The notes under the pieces are model-generated. The model searched no databases, had not been told where the DNA came from, and saw only the letters and a program-made list of their open reading frames with translations. 64,000 nucleotides of DNA from Myxococcota bacterium (lineage in GTDB: Bacteria > Myxococcota_A > Bradymonadia > UBA7976 > UBA1532). Location: contig JAKLJY010000010.1 in assembly GCA_023150895.1 (NCBI GenBank), positions 1 through 64,000 of the forward strand, given 5' to 3'. Numbering within the stretch: position 1 is the stretch's first letter; every line of letters begins with the position of its first letter. Position numbers and translations under genes: made by a program. Below, piece by piece: positions 57,476 through 64,000 of the stretch.

Positions 57476-59350
57476 TTGGCCGCGATTCCGCCGTCATTGC
57501 TGCAGATGTTCGGGCCCATCGAGTCGGTGCTGACCGATCCGACGGTGCGGCGCGTCCTCGTCGATGCGCCGGATGCGATCTACGTCGAGCGGCACGGGCG
57601 CCTCGAACGGACGCCCCTCGGCTATCCGCCGGCGGCCCTCGAAGCCAGCCTCGAGGCGCTCGCGCGGCGCGCGGGCAAACCGTTCGACGCCGGGCACCCG
57701 AGCCTGGAGGCGCAGCTCAAGGATGGGACGCGCTTTCTCGCGCTTCGGCCGCCCGCGGTCGAGCGGGGACCGACGCTCGTGGTCGTGCGCCCCGGTGGAC
57801 GTCTCACGGATCTCGATGGACTCGTCCGCCAGGACGCGTTGACCGCGGAGGCGGCGGCCGCGCTGACCGCCGCCATGCGCGCCGGCGTCAACATCGCGGT
57901 CGTCGGGCCGGCCGACAGCGGCCGCACGACGCTGCTCGAAGCCTTGGCATCGACCATCGACGCAGGCGCCCGGGTGGCCGTCCTCGAAGAGCACGCGGAA
58001 CTCCGCCTGCCCGGGCGGGAGCCAATGCGCCTTCAGTCTCGCAAGGCCGACAAGGACGGGGGCGTCGCGGTCACCACGGGCGATCTCCTGTACTTCGCGG
58101 GGCGAATGGCCGTCGACCGGATCATCATCGGTGACCTTCGGTGGCAGGACGCCTCGGAGTGCGTGCACTTGCTCGCGGCCCGCCTTTGTCCGGTGCTGAT
58201 GGCCCTGCCGGGGACCGGCGTCGAGGATGCGCTCGTGCGCCTCGAGGCGCTGGCCCGGGCCTCGGCGACCGGTGGACGCGAGCGGGCCGTCGCCGGTCTG
58301 CTGCGCGCGGGCGTCGACGTGGTGGTCACGTTGGGACGGCGTGAGGGTCAGCGGGTCGTCTGGCGCATCGAGTGCTTGCGTCCTCAGGAGGGCGAGGGGA
58401 CCGAAACCACCGAGGTCCTCTTCCGCCGCACCGCCGCGACCGGGTTCGCGTTGAGTCCCGAGGCGTCGGTTGCCGAGCGCACGGCCATGTGGCGGGCCCA
58501 GGCGCGCCCCGGCCTCGGCGCGGAGGACGACGGCGACCGCGAGACCCTCGGATACCTGCCGGCCATTCCGCTGATGACCGAGTCCCATCGCCTGCCGGAT
58601 CTGGAACGGGAGCGCGAGCGCACCGCCGCCGTGGTCGACGTCGCCCCGCCGTCGGCCCCCGGACCGGTGTCACCGGCCATCCCTCCGCCGGCCAGTGGAG
58701 GAATCGGAGAAACGTCGGTCGGACTTCCCCTGCAGGTCACCCCGGCGAGACTTCCGCTCCCGGTGCCGAAGGGGGCGTCGCTCGGCGTCACGCCGCCGCC
58801 CCCCGCGCTTGCGCCGGAGCCGCCGTCCGTCGGCTCGGGGCCGGCCGGCGGGGATCCCCTGGCGACGGACAACATGTTCGCGACACTTCGGCCGGGCCTT
58901 CCCGGCGAGGGGGTCGATCCGCTCCGGCGTCTGCTTCAGGGGCTGAAGCCCGGGGACGGGGCGGCGCCGGCGTCGGAGGTGGACGTCGCCCGGTCGACCG
59001 ACGCCGCGGCCGGGCCTCCCCCCGGCGATACCGGCATCCCGACGCACCCCGTACTGGAGAGCGACGACGACGAAGAACGGACCGTCGTCAACGACGCGGT
59101 CGGCACCTCGACCGCGCGCGACGAGGGGGCGGAGAATCGCGGCGGCAAGACGTTCTCTCAGGTGCTTCGAAACCTCGGTGTCGGTCCGGGCGAGAGCCAG
59201 GAGATCTCGGGGGCCTGGACGGGGGTCAACGTGCTGCCCCAAGGCCGTCCGACCTCGAACGACGAGCCCCCCCGGGATCCGGACGCGACGCGGGAGACCG
59301 AATCGGTTGCCCGCCGGACGACGCGTGTCCACCCGACGGACGACGAGTAA
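57476..59350 (+). CDS. CpaF/TadA-like secretion ATPase with degenerate nucleotide motifs
   Basis: 624 residues, TTG start behind GGAGGA. Residues ~10-300 follow the CpaF/TadA/VirB11 pattern: VRRVLVDAPDAIYVERHGRL, then VVGPADSGRTTLLEAL at the P-loop, VLEEHAELRLP, and AVDRIIIGDLRWQDASE. The P-loop Lys is Arg (Arg150), the Walker B Glu is Asp (IIIGD), and the 'TIHAN' His box is replaced by ALPGTGVEDA. The protein then has a ~310-residue Pro/Ala/Asp-rich, probably disordered tail. It ends 47 bp from the convergent SctQ-like gene. Secretion ATPases normally hydrolyse ATP to drive pilus or type II/IV secretion; activity here is doubtful. Confidence 0.75.
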   Translation: MAAIPPSLLQMFGPIESVLTDPTVRRVLVDAPDAIYVERHGRLERTPLGYPPAALEASLEALARRAGKPFDAGHPSLEAQLKDGTRFLALRPPAVERGPTLVVVRPGGRLTDLDGLVRQDALTAEAAAALTAAMRAGVNIAVVGPADSGRTTLLEALASTIDAGARVAVLEEHAELRLPGREPMRLQSRKADKDGGVAVTTGDLLYFAGRMAVDRIIIGDLRWQDASECVHLLAARLCPVLMALPGTGVEDALVRLEALARASATGGRERAVAGLLRAGVDVVVTLGRREGQRVVWRIECLRPQEGEGTETTEVLFRRTAATGFALSPEASVAERTAMWRAQARPGLGAEDDGDRETLGYLPAIPLMTESHRLPDLERERERTAAVVDVAPPSAPGPVSPAIPPPASGGIGETSVGLPLQVTPARLPLPVPKGASLGVTPPPPALAPEPPSVGSGPAGGDPLATDNMFATLRPGLPGEGVDPLRRLLQGLKPGDGAAPASEVDVARSTDAAAGPPPGDTGIPTHPVLESDDDEERTVVNDAVGTSTARDEGAENRGGKTFSQVLRNLGVGPGESQEISGAWTGVNVLPQGRPTSNDEPPRDPDATRETESVARRTTRVHPTDDE

Positions 59351-59397
59351 CCGACGTCCCCGGCACCGGCGGCGTCCGGGCGACCGACCAGCGGGCT

Positions 59398-60312
59398 TCA
59401 GGGGCCGGGCAGAAGCGCCCGAGTAATCTCGACGGCGAAGCCCGCGGCGGTCGCGACGAGGCGCGCCTCGGCCACGAGGACGTCGCCGGCCCGCAGCCAG
59501 ACGATGGCGGGCGCGGGGACGTCCACGGGCAAGAGATCGCCCGGCGCGAGGCCGGCGACCACCCCCGCGGGCAGCACCACCGATCCGAGGTCGAGGGAGA
59601 GCGTACAGGGCAGGGACTCGGGCGGGGTGTACACGCGGGGCTCCTCGGTGGGGGCAAGCACGGTGAACCGGAGTTGGCCGTCGGCGCGCGGTGCCGGCAC
59701 GACCGCCAGGTGGAGGAGCGGCCCTGCGCCCGTGTGCGCGGCAAATCGCAGCGCGCCGACCGGGTGACGGCCACCGGACTTCGCAGGCCAGGCACCGGGC
59801 CACGCGCCGAGGAGCCGCAGGGCGATGGGCACGGCGGCCGCCGAGACGACGGGGCGCGGGGTCCCCCACTCGGCGATGGCCGCGCGACCGTCGATTTCGA
59901 GCCGCCAGGTGAGGGGATTCGACCCCGGATGCGCAAAGGGCGACACGTCCGCCCGCTCGAACCCGAGGAGGGCGGCCTGCAGCGCGGGCAGAGCCGCGGC
60001 CGTCTCGAGCGCCAGATAGCCGAAGACGCCGAGTGCGGATTCAGACAGCGCGACCGGGCCGAGCGTGCGGGCGCGCCCCCCGAGGAGACCCGGGACGAGC
60101 GCACTGACGACATCGGCCGGGACCGAAAAGCCGAGCACGCCCGATGGACTCTCGAACCAGCCGAGGCCCCGCGGCAGGCGGCCGCGTGAACGAACGTTCG
60201 CGCCGGCGGTCGCCGAGATCCGGACGGGTACCCCCAAGCGGTGCGCCCAACGGTCGGCCACGGCGGCGATGGCCTCCGGCGACGCGAGATAGACTCGCTG
60301 GGCGGGGGTCAT
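59398..60312 (-). CDS. sctQ: SctQ-like injectisome C-ring protein (SpoA domain)
   Basis: 304 residues, ATG overlapping the SctL stop (ATGA). The C-terminal ~70 residues are a SpoA/FliN-type domain: LPCTLSLDLGSVVLPAGVVA, GDLLPVDVPAPAIVWLRAGD, LVATAAGFAVEI. The N-terminal two-thirds is low-similarity, as usual for SctQ (YscQ/HrcQ), which forms the cytosolic sorting platform with SctK and SctL. Size fits SctQ, not FliM (which carries a chemotaxis CheC-like domain with conserved GGxG). It is the last gene of the minus-strand unit. Confidence 0.7.
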   Translation of the reverse strand: MTPAQRVYLASPEAIAAVADRWAHRLGVPVRISATAGANVRSRGRLPRGLGWFESPSGVLGFSVPADVVSALVPGLLGGRARTLGPVALSESALGVFGYLALETAAALPALQAALLGFERADVSPFAHPGSNPLTWRLEIDGRAAIAEWGTPRPVVSAAAVPIALRLLGAWPGAWPAKSGGRHPVGALRFAAHTGAGPLLHLAVVPAPRADGQLRFTVLAPTEEPRVYTPPESLPCTLSLDLGSVVLPAGVVAGLAPGDLLPVDVPAPAIVWLRAGDVLVAEARLVATAAGFAVEITRALLPGP

Positions 60313-61052
60313 CCGAAGCCGCCCGCCAGGAGCGCCGCAAGGCGGGTCCGGACTCGCAGGTCGCGCCGTCCGAAGCGGGACGCGACGACGACATCGCCCC
60401 GCGCCAGCGCAGGCTCGGTCCGGATCGCGACCGAGGGACCGCGGGACCCGAGGGCGAATTCGACGTCGACGCGATCGTCGGGGTGGATCGTCAGCGTCAA
60501 CGGCCCGTCGATGTCCCCGAGCGCCTCGGCCAGGAGGGCCCCCCAGATCGCGGGCGCGCACCGCAGGCGCTCCTGAAGCAGGCGCTCCGCCAGCGCAACG
60601 CCCAACGCCAGCGCGTGTTCGGCCGCGGCGACCTCCAGGTCTTCCCGCCAGCGCGCGAGGCGAGCGGCCGCCGCGGCGAGGTCGCCGGGGGGCGAGTCGG
60701 CCGGGGCCACGGCGCCCTCGTCGGGGCGGCTCGACTCGTTCGGCGCGTCGGTCATGGTTCCCAGCCTCAGCGCCCCGAACGGAGCCGTCGGGGTCGTGAC
60801 TGTCGCGGTGTCCGCGGCCCGGCGGCGCTGACGTGCGAGAAAGCGGGAGACGGGGCTGGCGTCCGGCGGTGGTCGGAGGTTGCGGTCGCCGGGTGCGTGG
60901 GCCTGGGTCAGGGTGCGCACGGCTTCCTCGGGCGAGAACGCGGGCATCCGCCGGCGCAGCGTGGCTGAAACGCCGGCCTCCGGGGGGCGCAGAACGCAGA
61001 GAGCGGCGAGGACCGCTTCGGCCGAGGGCGGCGCCGGCGTCGACGTGCTCAC
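60309..61052 (-). CDS. sctL: SctL/FliH-like stator protein with N-terminal extension
   Basis: 247 residues from a GTG overlapping the SctJ stop (GTGA); an internal ATG at 60755 would give 148 residues. The C-terminal half matches SctL/FliH: LAERLLQERLRCAPAIWGAL, LTLTIHPDDRVDVEF, RGDVVVASRFGRRDLRVRTR. The first ~95 residues (AEAVLAALCVLRPPEAG...) are unlike FliH; they might be a vestige of SctK, which is otherwise not seen, or an unrelated linker. SctL links the SctN ATPase to the SctQ platform. The downstream SctQ gene overlaps by four bases. Confidence 0.72.
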   Translation of the reverse strand: MSTSTPAPPSAEAVLAALCVLRPPEAGVSATLRRRMPAFSPEEAVRTLTQAHAPGDRNLRPPPDASPVSRFLARQRRRAADTATVTTPTAPFGALRLGTMTDAPNESSRPDEGAVAPADSPPGDLAAAAARLARWREDLEVAAAEHALALGVALAERLLQERLRCAPAIWGALLAEALGDIDGPLTLTIHPDDRVDVEFALGSRGPSVAIRTEPALARGDVVVASRFGRRDLRVRTRLAALLAGGFG

Positions 61053-61705
61053 GCCGGTCGCTCCGAGCGCCGGGCGCGCCATGCGAGGCCGGCGAGTGTG
61101 GCGGAGAGCAGGAGGCAGGCGGCCGATGCCCAGATCGTGAGTTCGCGTCGGCCGTCCTCGGTCGTGCCGGGCGCGCCGGGGACGGGTCCAGACCGTGATT
61201 CGAGCGGGCGGGGCTCGCAGAGCGTCTCCGGGCCGAGCATGTGCCGCGCGAAGGCGCAGGCGCCCGTTGCGACGCCTGGAGCCGCATCGGGCAGGTGCCA
61301 GACGGTGACGGCCGCGGCCCCGGTGCCGGCGTGCGCCTCGGCCGCGATGACCCCGGGACGTCGGAGCAACGCCGTCTCGAGCGCCACACCGGCGCGCCGG
61401 CGGCCGTAAGCGGCGGCCTCCGTCGGGCCGAGAACGAGCCGCGGGGGCTCCGGCGGGCGTCGACGGTCGAGACCGAGCGCCTGCAGGACCGCGCGCCCCG
61501 CGTCGGCGTGTGCGACGGGCACGCGCAGGCCGCCGGCCGGGCCCGGCACGACGGGTACCTCCGGCCCCAGCGCGGTCTGCAGGGCGTGGTGCGCCGCCGC
61601 CTGGCGTCCGGCGCCGACGGAGAGTTCGACCGACGCGTCGCAGCCTGTCGCGAGTACCCACGCGACGCTGGCCGGCATCCATCGTCGAGACCGTGCGCGC
61701 GTCAC
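61049..61705 (-). CDS. sctJ: SctJ-like inner-membrane ring lipoprotein
   Basis: 218 residues. The GTG at 61705 overlaps the sigma-factor stop (GTGA) and opens a signal ending in ATGC, a lipobox. The middle follows the YscJ/FliF ring-building domains: HADAGRAVLQALGLDRR, LGPTEAAAYGRRRAG, ALETALLRRPGVIAAEAHA and AAAVTVW. A C-terminal membrane helix (LTIWASAACLLLSATLAGLA) completes the family layout. Lipidation and the short length distinguish it from flagellar FliF (~550 residues). It forms the periplasmic-facing inner ring of the injectisome. Confidence 0.75.
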   Translation of the reverse strand: MTRARSRRWMPASVAWVLATGCDASVELSVGAGRQAAAHHALQTALGPEVPVVPGPAGGLRVPVAHADAGRAVLQALGLDRRRPPEPPRLVLGPTEAAAYGRRRAGVALETALLRRPGVIAAEAHAGTGAAAVTVWHLPDAAPGVATGACAFARHMLGPETLCEPRPLESRSGPVPGAPGTTEDGRRELTIWASAACLLLSATLAGLAWRARRSERPA

Positions 61706-62343
61706 GTCGCGTCCCCCGCGAAGGCGAGCCGAAGCCCTTCCAGAATCCGGACGTGCGCCCGCGAGACCGAGGACCGGCTCATGCGCCTGCGCTCGGCGAG
61801 GCGCGACCCCGAGTCCCCGGAACCGCTGAAGTCGTAGACGGCGTGGACGACTTCCCGGTCGTCGTCGGGGAGGGCTTCGAGGGCGCGCTCCAGGTTGGTT
61901 TGCAGCTCTGCCGCCTCCAGCGCCACGTCGGGCTCGATGGCCGGGCCGAGCGCCGAGAGCGTCGCCTCGGTCAGGAAGGCCATGGCGAGGCGGGCGACTG
62001 CGTCCGCCAGCGCCGCGGGATCGTCTTCGACCTCGCCCGCGACGGGGCCCACGTCCTCGAGAACCTCGTGCGCGATCGCCTGCCGCCGCACGTCGTCCCA
62101 CCCTCTTCGCCCGAGCCAGCCCTGATGGCGCAGGGCGTCGAACATCGCGCCGCGGATGCGTCGGCGCGCGAAGAGGTCGAACGGGATGCCCCGGTGAACG
62201 TCGAAGCGGTCGCGGGCCTCGAGAAGGCCAACGTGCCCGTGGCCGACCAGGTCTTCCAGCGCGTAGGCATCACGCGGCAACAGACGATGAACCCGGCGGG
62301 CTTCCGCTCGGACCAGCCCCAGGAGCGACTCGGACAACTCCAT
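61702..62343 (-). CDS. Sigma-28-like (FliA-type) sigma factor heading the secretion operon
   Basis: 213 residues. Region 2 reads ALEDLVGHGHVGLLEARDRF then GIPFDLFARRRIRGAMFDAL; region 4 reads SGSRLAERRRMSRSSVSRAH, a helix-turn-helix. The overall length and the absence of region 1.1 fit FliA/SigF-type sigma factors for flagella and secretion systems. Its stop overlaps the SctJ gene start, so it probably directs transcription of this system or of its effectors. It starts 11 bp after gdhA and could be co-transcribed with it. Confidence 0.82.
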   Translation of the reverse strand: MELSESLLGLVRAEARRVHRLLPRDAYALEDLVGHGHVGLLEARDRFDVHRGIPFDLFARRRIRGAMFDALRHQGWLGRRGWDDVRRQAIAHEVLEDVGPVAGEVEDDPAALADAVARLAMAFLTEATLSALGPAIEPDVALEAAELQTNLERALEALPDDDREVVHAVYDFSGSGDSGSRLAERRRMSRSSVSRAHVRILEGLRLAFAGDAT

Positions 62344-62354
62344 GCGTCACCGCT

Positions 62355-63605
62355 TCAGGGGAAAATGCCGCGCTCCCGGTAGACGTTCTGAATGCGCTCG
62401 AGCGCGTGGACGTAGGCGGCGGTTCGATTGTCGAGCCGCCGTTCCCGCGCGAGGCGCCGCACCGTGGCGTACGCATGGACGAGGGTTCGGTGGAGGCGCT
62501 CGTCGACCTCGTCGAGCGTCCAGGCCTCGGCCCGTCGATTCTGAAGCCATTCGAAGTAGCTGACGGTCACGCCGCCGGCGTTCGCGAGAATGTCCGGCAG
62601 GATGTCGATGCCGCGCTGAGCGAGCACACGCTCCCCCTCGCTGTCCGTCGGGCCGTTCGCCCCCTCGACGACGACCTTGCAGCGCAGCCGTGCGGCCGTC
62701 TCCGCGGTGATTTGCTTCTCGAGCGCGGCCGGAATGAAGAAGTCGCAGTTCGTCGCAAAGAACTCTGCTGCGGAGATTTCGTCGCCGCCCGAGAACCCTC
62801 TGACGCCGCCCGTCTGCTGGACGTGCTCTGCCAGGCGTGCGGGGTGGAGGCCCTCGCCCGCCCCGATGGCCCCCGAGTCGTCCTGGACCGCCACGAGGCT
62901 CGCGCCGAGCCGTGAGAGCAACCGTGCGACGTGCGCGCCGACGTTGCCGTATCCCTGCAGCGCAAAGGTGCAGCCATCGAGCGGGAAGTGGTTCTCCCGC
63001 GCCCATTCCTGAATGACGTAAACGAGTCCCTGGCCCGTCGCCTTCTCGCGGCCCTGACTCCCGCCCGAGCTGAGCGTCTTGCCGGTGACGCAGCCCCGGA
63101 CCGCGTTCTTCCGGTCCTGCGGGACGAAGTTCATGTAGGTGTCCATGACCCACACCATGGTTTGTCCGTTGGTGCCGACGTCCGGTGCGGGGATGTCGTG
63201 GTCGGGCCCGATGTTGTTGCCGAGCGCGTGAGTATACCGCCGGGTGATGCGCTCGAGCTCGGCCGCGCTGTGGCACCGGGGATCGAACTTGATCCCGCCC
63301 ATCGCCCCGCCGAAGGGGACCTCCACCACGGCACACTTCCAGGTCATCCAGGCCGCGAGGGCTTTGACCTCGTCGAGGTGCACGTCTCGATGAAACCGAA
63401 GTCCGCCCTTGAACGGGCCCATGATGTTGTTGTGCTGAATGCGGTACCCCTTGAAGAGACGGAATGAGCCATCGTCCATCTTCACGGGGAAGTTCACGAT
63501 GAGTTCGTTCTTGGGCTGCAGCAGGATCGTATGGACCTGCGGATCGAGGTTCATCGCCGCGGCGGCCCTCTCGAGCTGCCCGATTGCGATGTCGTAGGCG
63601 TTCAT
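62355..63605 (-). CDS. gdhA: Glutamate dehydrogenase (Glu/Leu/Phe/Val family)
   Basis: 416 residues from the ATG at 63605 (GGGAGA upstream). KGYRIQHNNIMGPFKGGLRF, the catalytic Lys region MTWKCAVVEVPFGGAMGGIK, HDIPAPDVGTNGQTM, the Rossmann segment FALQGYGNVGAHVARLL and VVEGANGPTD are all present. It interconverts glutamate and 2-oxoglutarate with NAD(P). Length and motifs place it with the hexameric ~420-residue GDH group. It is immediately upstream of the sigma factor on the same strand. Confidence 0.93.
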   Translation of the reverse strand: MNAYDIAIGQLERAAAAMNLDPQVHTILLQPKNELIVNFPVKMDDGSFRLFKGYRIQHNNIMGPFKGGLRFHRDVHLDEVKALAAWMTWKCAVVEVPFGGAMGGIKFDPRCHSAAELERITRRYTHALGNNIGPDHDIPAPDVGTNGQTMVWVMDTYMNFVPQDRKNAVRGCVTGKTLSSGGSQGREKATGQGLVYVIQEWARENHFPLDGCTFALQGYGNVGAHVARLLSRLGASLVAVQDDSGAIGAGEGLHPARLAEHVQQTGGVRGFSGGDEISAAEFFATNCDFFIPAALEKQITAETAARLRCKVVVEGANGPTDSEGERVLAQRGIDILPDILANAGGVTVSYFEWLQNRRAEAWTLDEVDERLHRTLVHAYATVRRLARERRLDNRTAAYVHALERIQNVYRERGIFP

Positions 63606-63761
63606 CGTCCCGTTGTCTCCCGTGGGTCCGTGCGGCGCGCCCGAGCCCCGTGAGCGCCGCCGTGCGCGGGGATCTATCGCAAACGCATCGCGCCCGTGCA
63701 AGGCTCGTCCGCCTCGGAAGTGTGTTAGGCTCGTGCACCCGCTGCTCAACGGACGGCTTGG

Positions 63762-64000
63762 ATGACCCGCGTCGATCTCGTCTCAGGCGCCCTCCCGGCG
63801 ACCGCCACCGACGGTGTGAAACCGACGCCCGGCGCTTTGGCCCCGGCCGCCGTGGGCGCCGTCGCCGCCCCCGCCGCGCCGTCGGCTCCGGCGGCGGTCC
63901 TCGGCGCCGCGTTCGAGCGTCTCCGTGACGTGGCGCGTGCCCATCCCGGGGCCTCGCCCGAGACCTGGGTCCGCGAGGCCGTGACGGCGACGCTGGAGAC
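63762..64000 (+). CDS. Start of an Ala/Pro-rich protein (3' truncated)
   Basis: An ATG at 63762 opens a frame that stays open to the window end. The first 79 residues begin MTRVDLVSGALPATATDG, continue with an Ala/Pro/Val-rich stretch, and then become helical (FERLRDVARAHPGASPETW). No signal peptide. It is divergent from gdhA and next to the secretion genes; it may belong to that system, but this fragment does not show its family. Confidence 0.5.
   Translation, partial: MTRVDLVSGALPATATDGVKPTPGALAPAAVGAVAAPAAPSAPAAVLGAAFERLRDVARAHPGASPETWVREAVTATLE

Noticed and set aside
61702-62343. Interpreting the locus at 59-62 kb as flagellar
   Set aside because: The J-like protein is a short lipoprotein with one C-terminal helix (FliF is far longer and unlipidated) and no rod, hook or filament genes are present, so an injectisome is preferred; still open to revision.

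Overview
The window is 64 kb of uniformly high-GC DNA (about 70% G+C by eye), packed with about 60 protein genes. I see no intergenic gap over 300 bp, no rRNA or tRNA gene, no insertion sequence and no CRISPR array. Gene content suggests a Gram-negative deltaproteobacterial lineage, most likely Myxococcota or a Bradymonadia-like relative. The reasons are lipoproteins with long Asp/Cys-rich 'CGNGxDDDxDGxxDC' repeats and PDA-rich linkers, a sensor with an MXAN_5187-like C-terminus, SecDF/YajC, outer-membrane porins and lipobox proteins. The taxonomic call is an inference.

Layout. 0-9 kb: end of a Gly/Cys-rich secreted protein, a large repeat lipoprotein with two cytochrome-c-like domains, an RsmJ-like methyltransferase, a flagellar-type FliN, an MltD-like lytic transglycosylase, a Nudix hydrolase, a HEAT-repeat protein and a membrane histidine kinase. 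9-13 kb: TCA block icd-sucC-sucD plus an HD phosphohydrolase. 13-16 kb: a putative Fur-controlled operon (porin, FMN-binding periplasmic protein, four-helix membrane protein). 16-20 kb: ndk, rlmN, mtnP with an overlapping PfkB kinase, and a lipoprotein. 20-27 kb: a tightly packed unit (membrane sensor, NamZ-type muramidase, unknown, NadD-DUF2520 fusion, pseudo-receiver/TPR protein). 27-34 kb: ClpA/ClpC-type unfoldase, uridine kinase, CoA-type Nudix, argCB. 34-39 kb: M20 peptidase, coaBC, a divergent uracil-DNA-glycosylase-like protein, class III aminotransferase, and CoA-transferase subunits encoded convergently. 40-47 kb: queA-tgt-yajC-secD-secF-recJ. 47-52 kb: a small helical protein behind twin palindromes, an MBL-fold hydrolase, trmB, a CPBP protease, a DksA-like protein and a lipoprotein metallopeptidase.

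52-56 kb (minus strand) holds an extracytoplasmic thiol-redox cluster: a TlpA-like thioredoxin, an 851-residue membrane-anchored protein made of four complete DsbA-like domains, and a small secreted Cys-rich protein. 57-64 kb holds part of a non-flagellar type III secretion (injectisome) locus: a sigma-28-like factor, SctJ-, SctL- and SctQ-like proteins in an overlapping minus-strand operon, next to a CpaF/TadA-like ATPase that has lost the Walker A lysine. No secretin, SctN ATPase or export-gate gene is inside the window.

The least ordinary material is the four-domain DsbA protein and its neighbours, the divergent injectisome locus with its degenerate ATPase, and the Fur-box/porin/flavoprotein operon. 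Many genes start with GTG or TTG and overlap the preceding stop (ATGA, GTGA), so several starts were chosen from those overlaps. Recognisable promoters share TTGACA-like -35 elements with weaker TAnnnT -10 elements.
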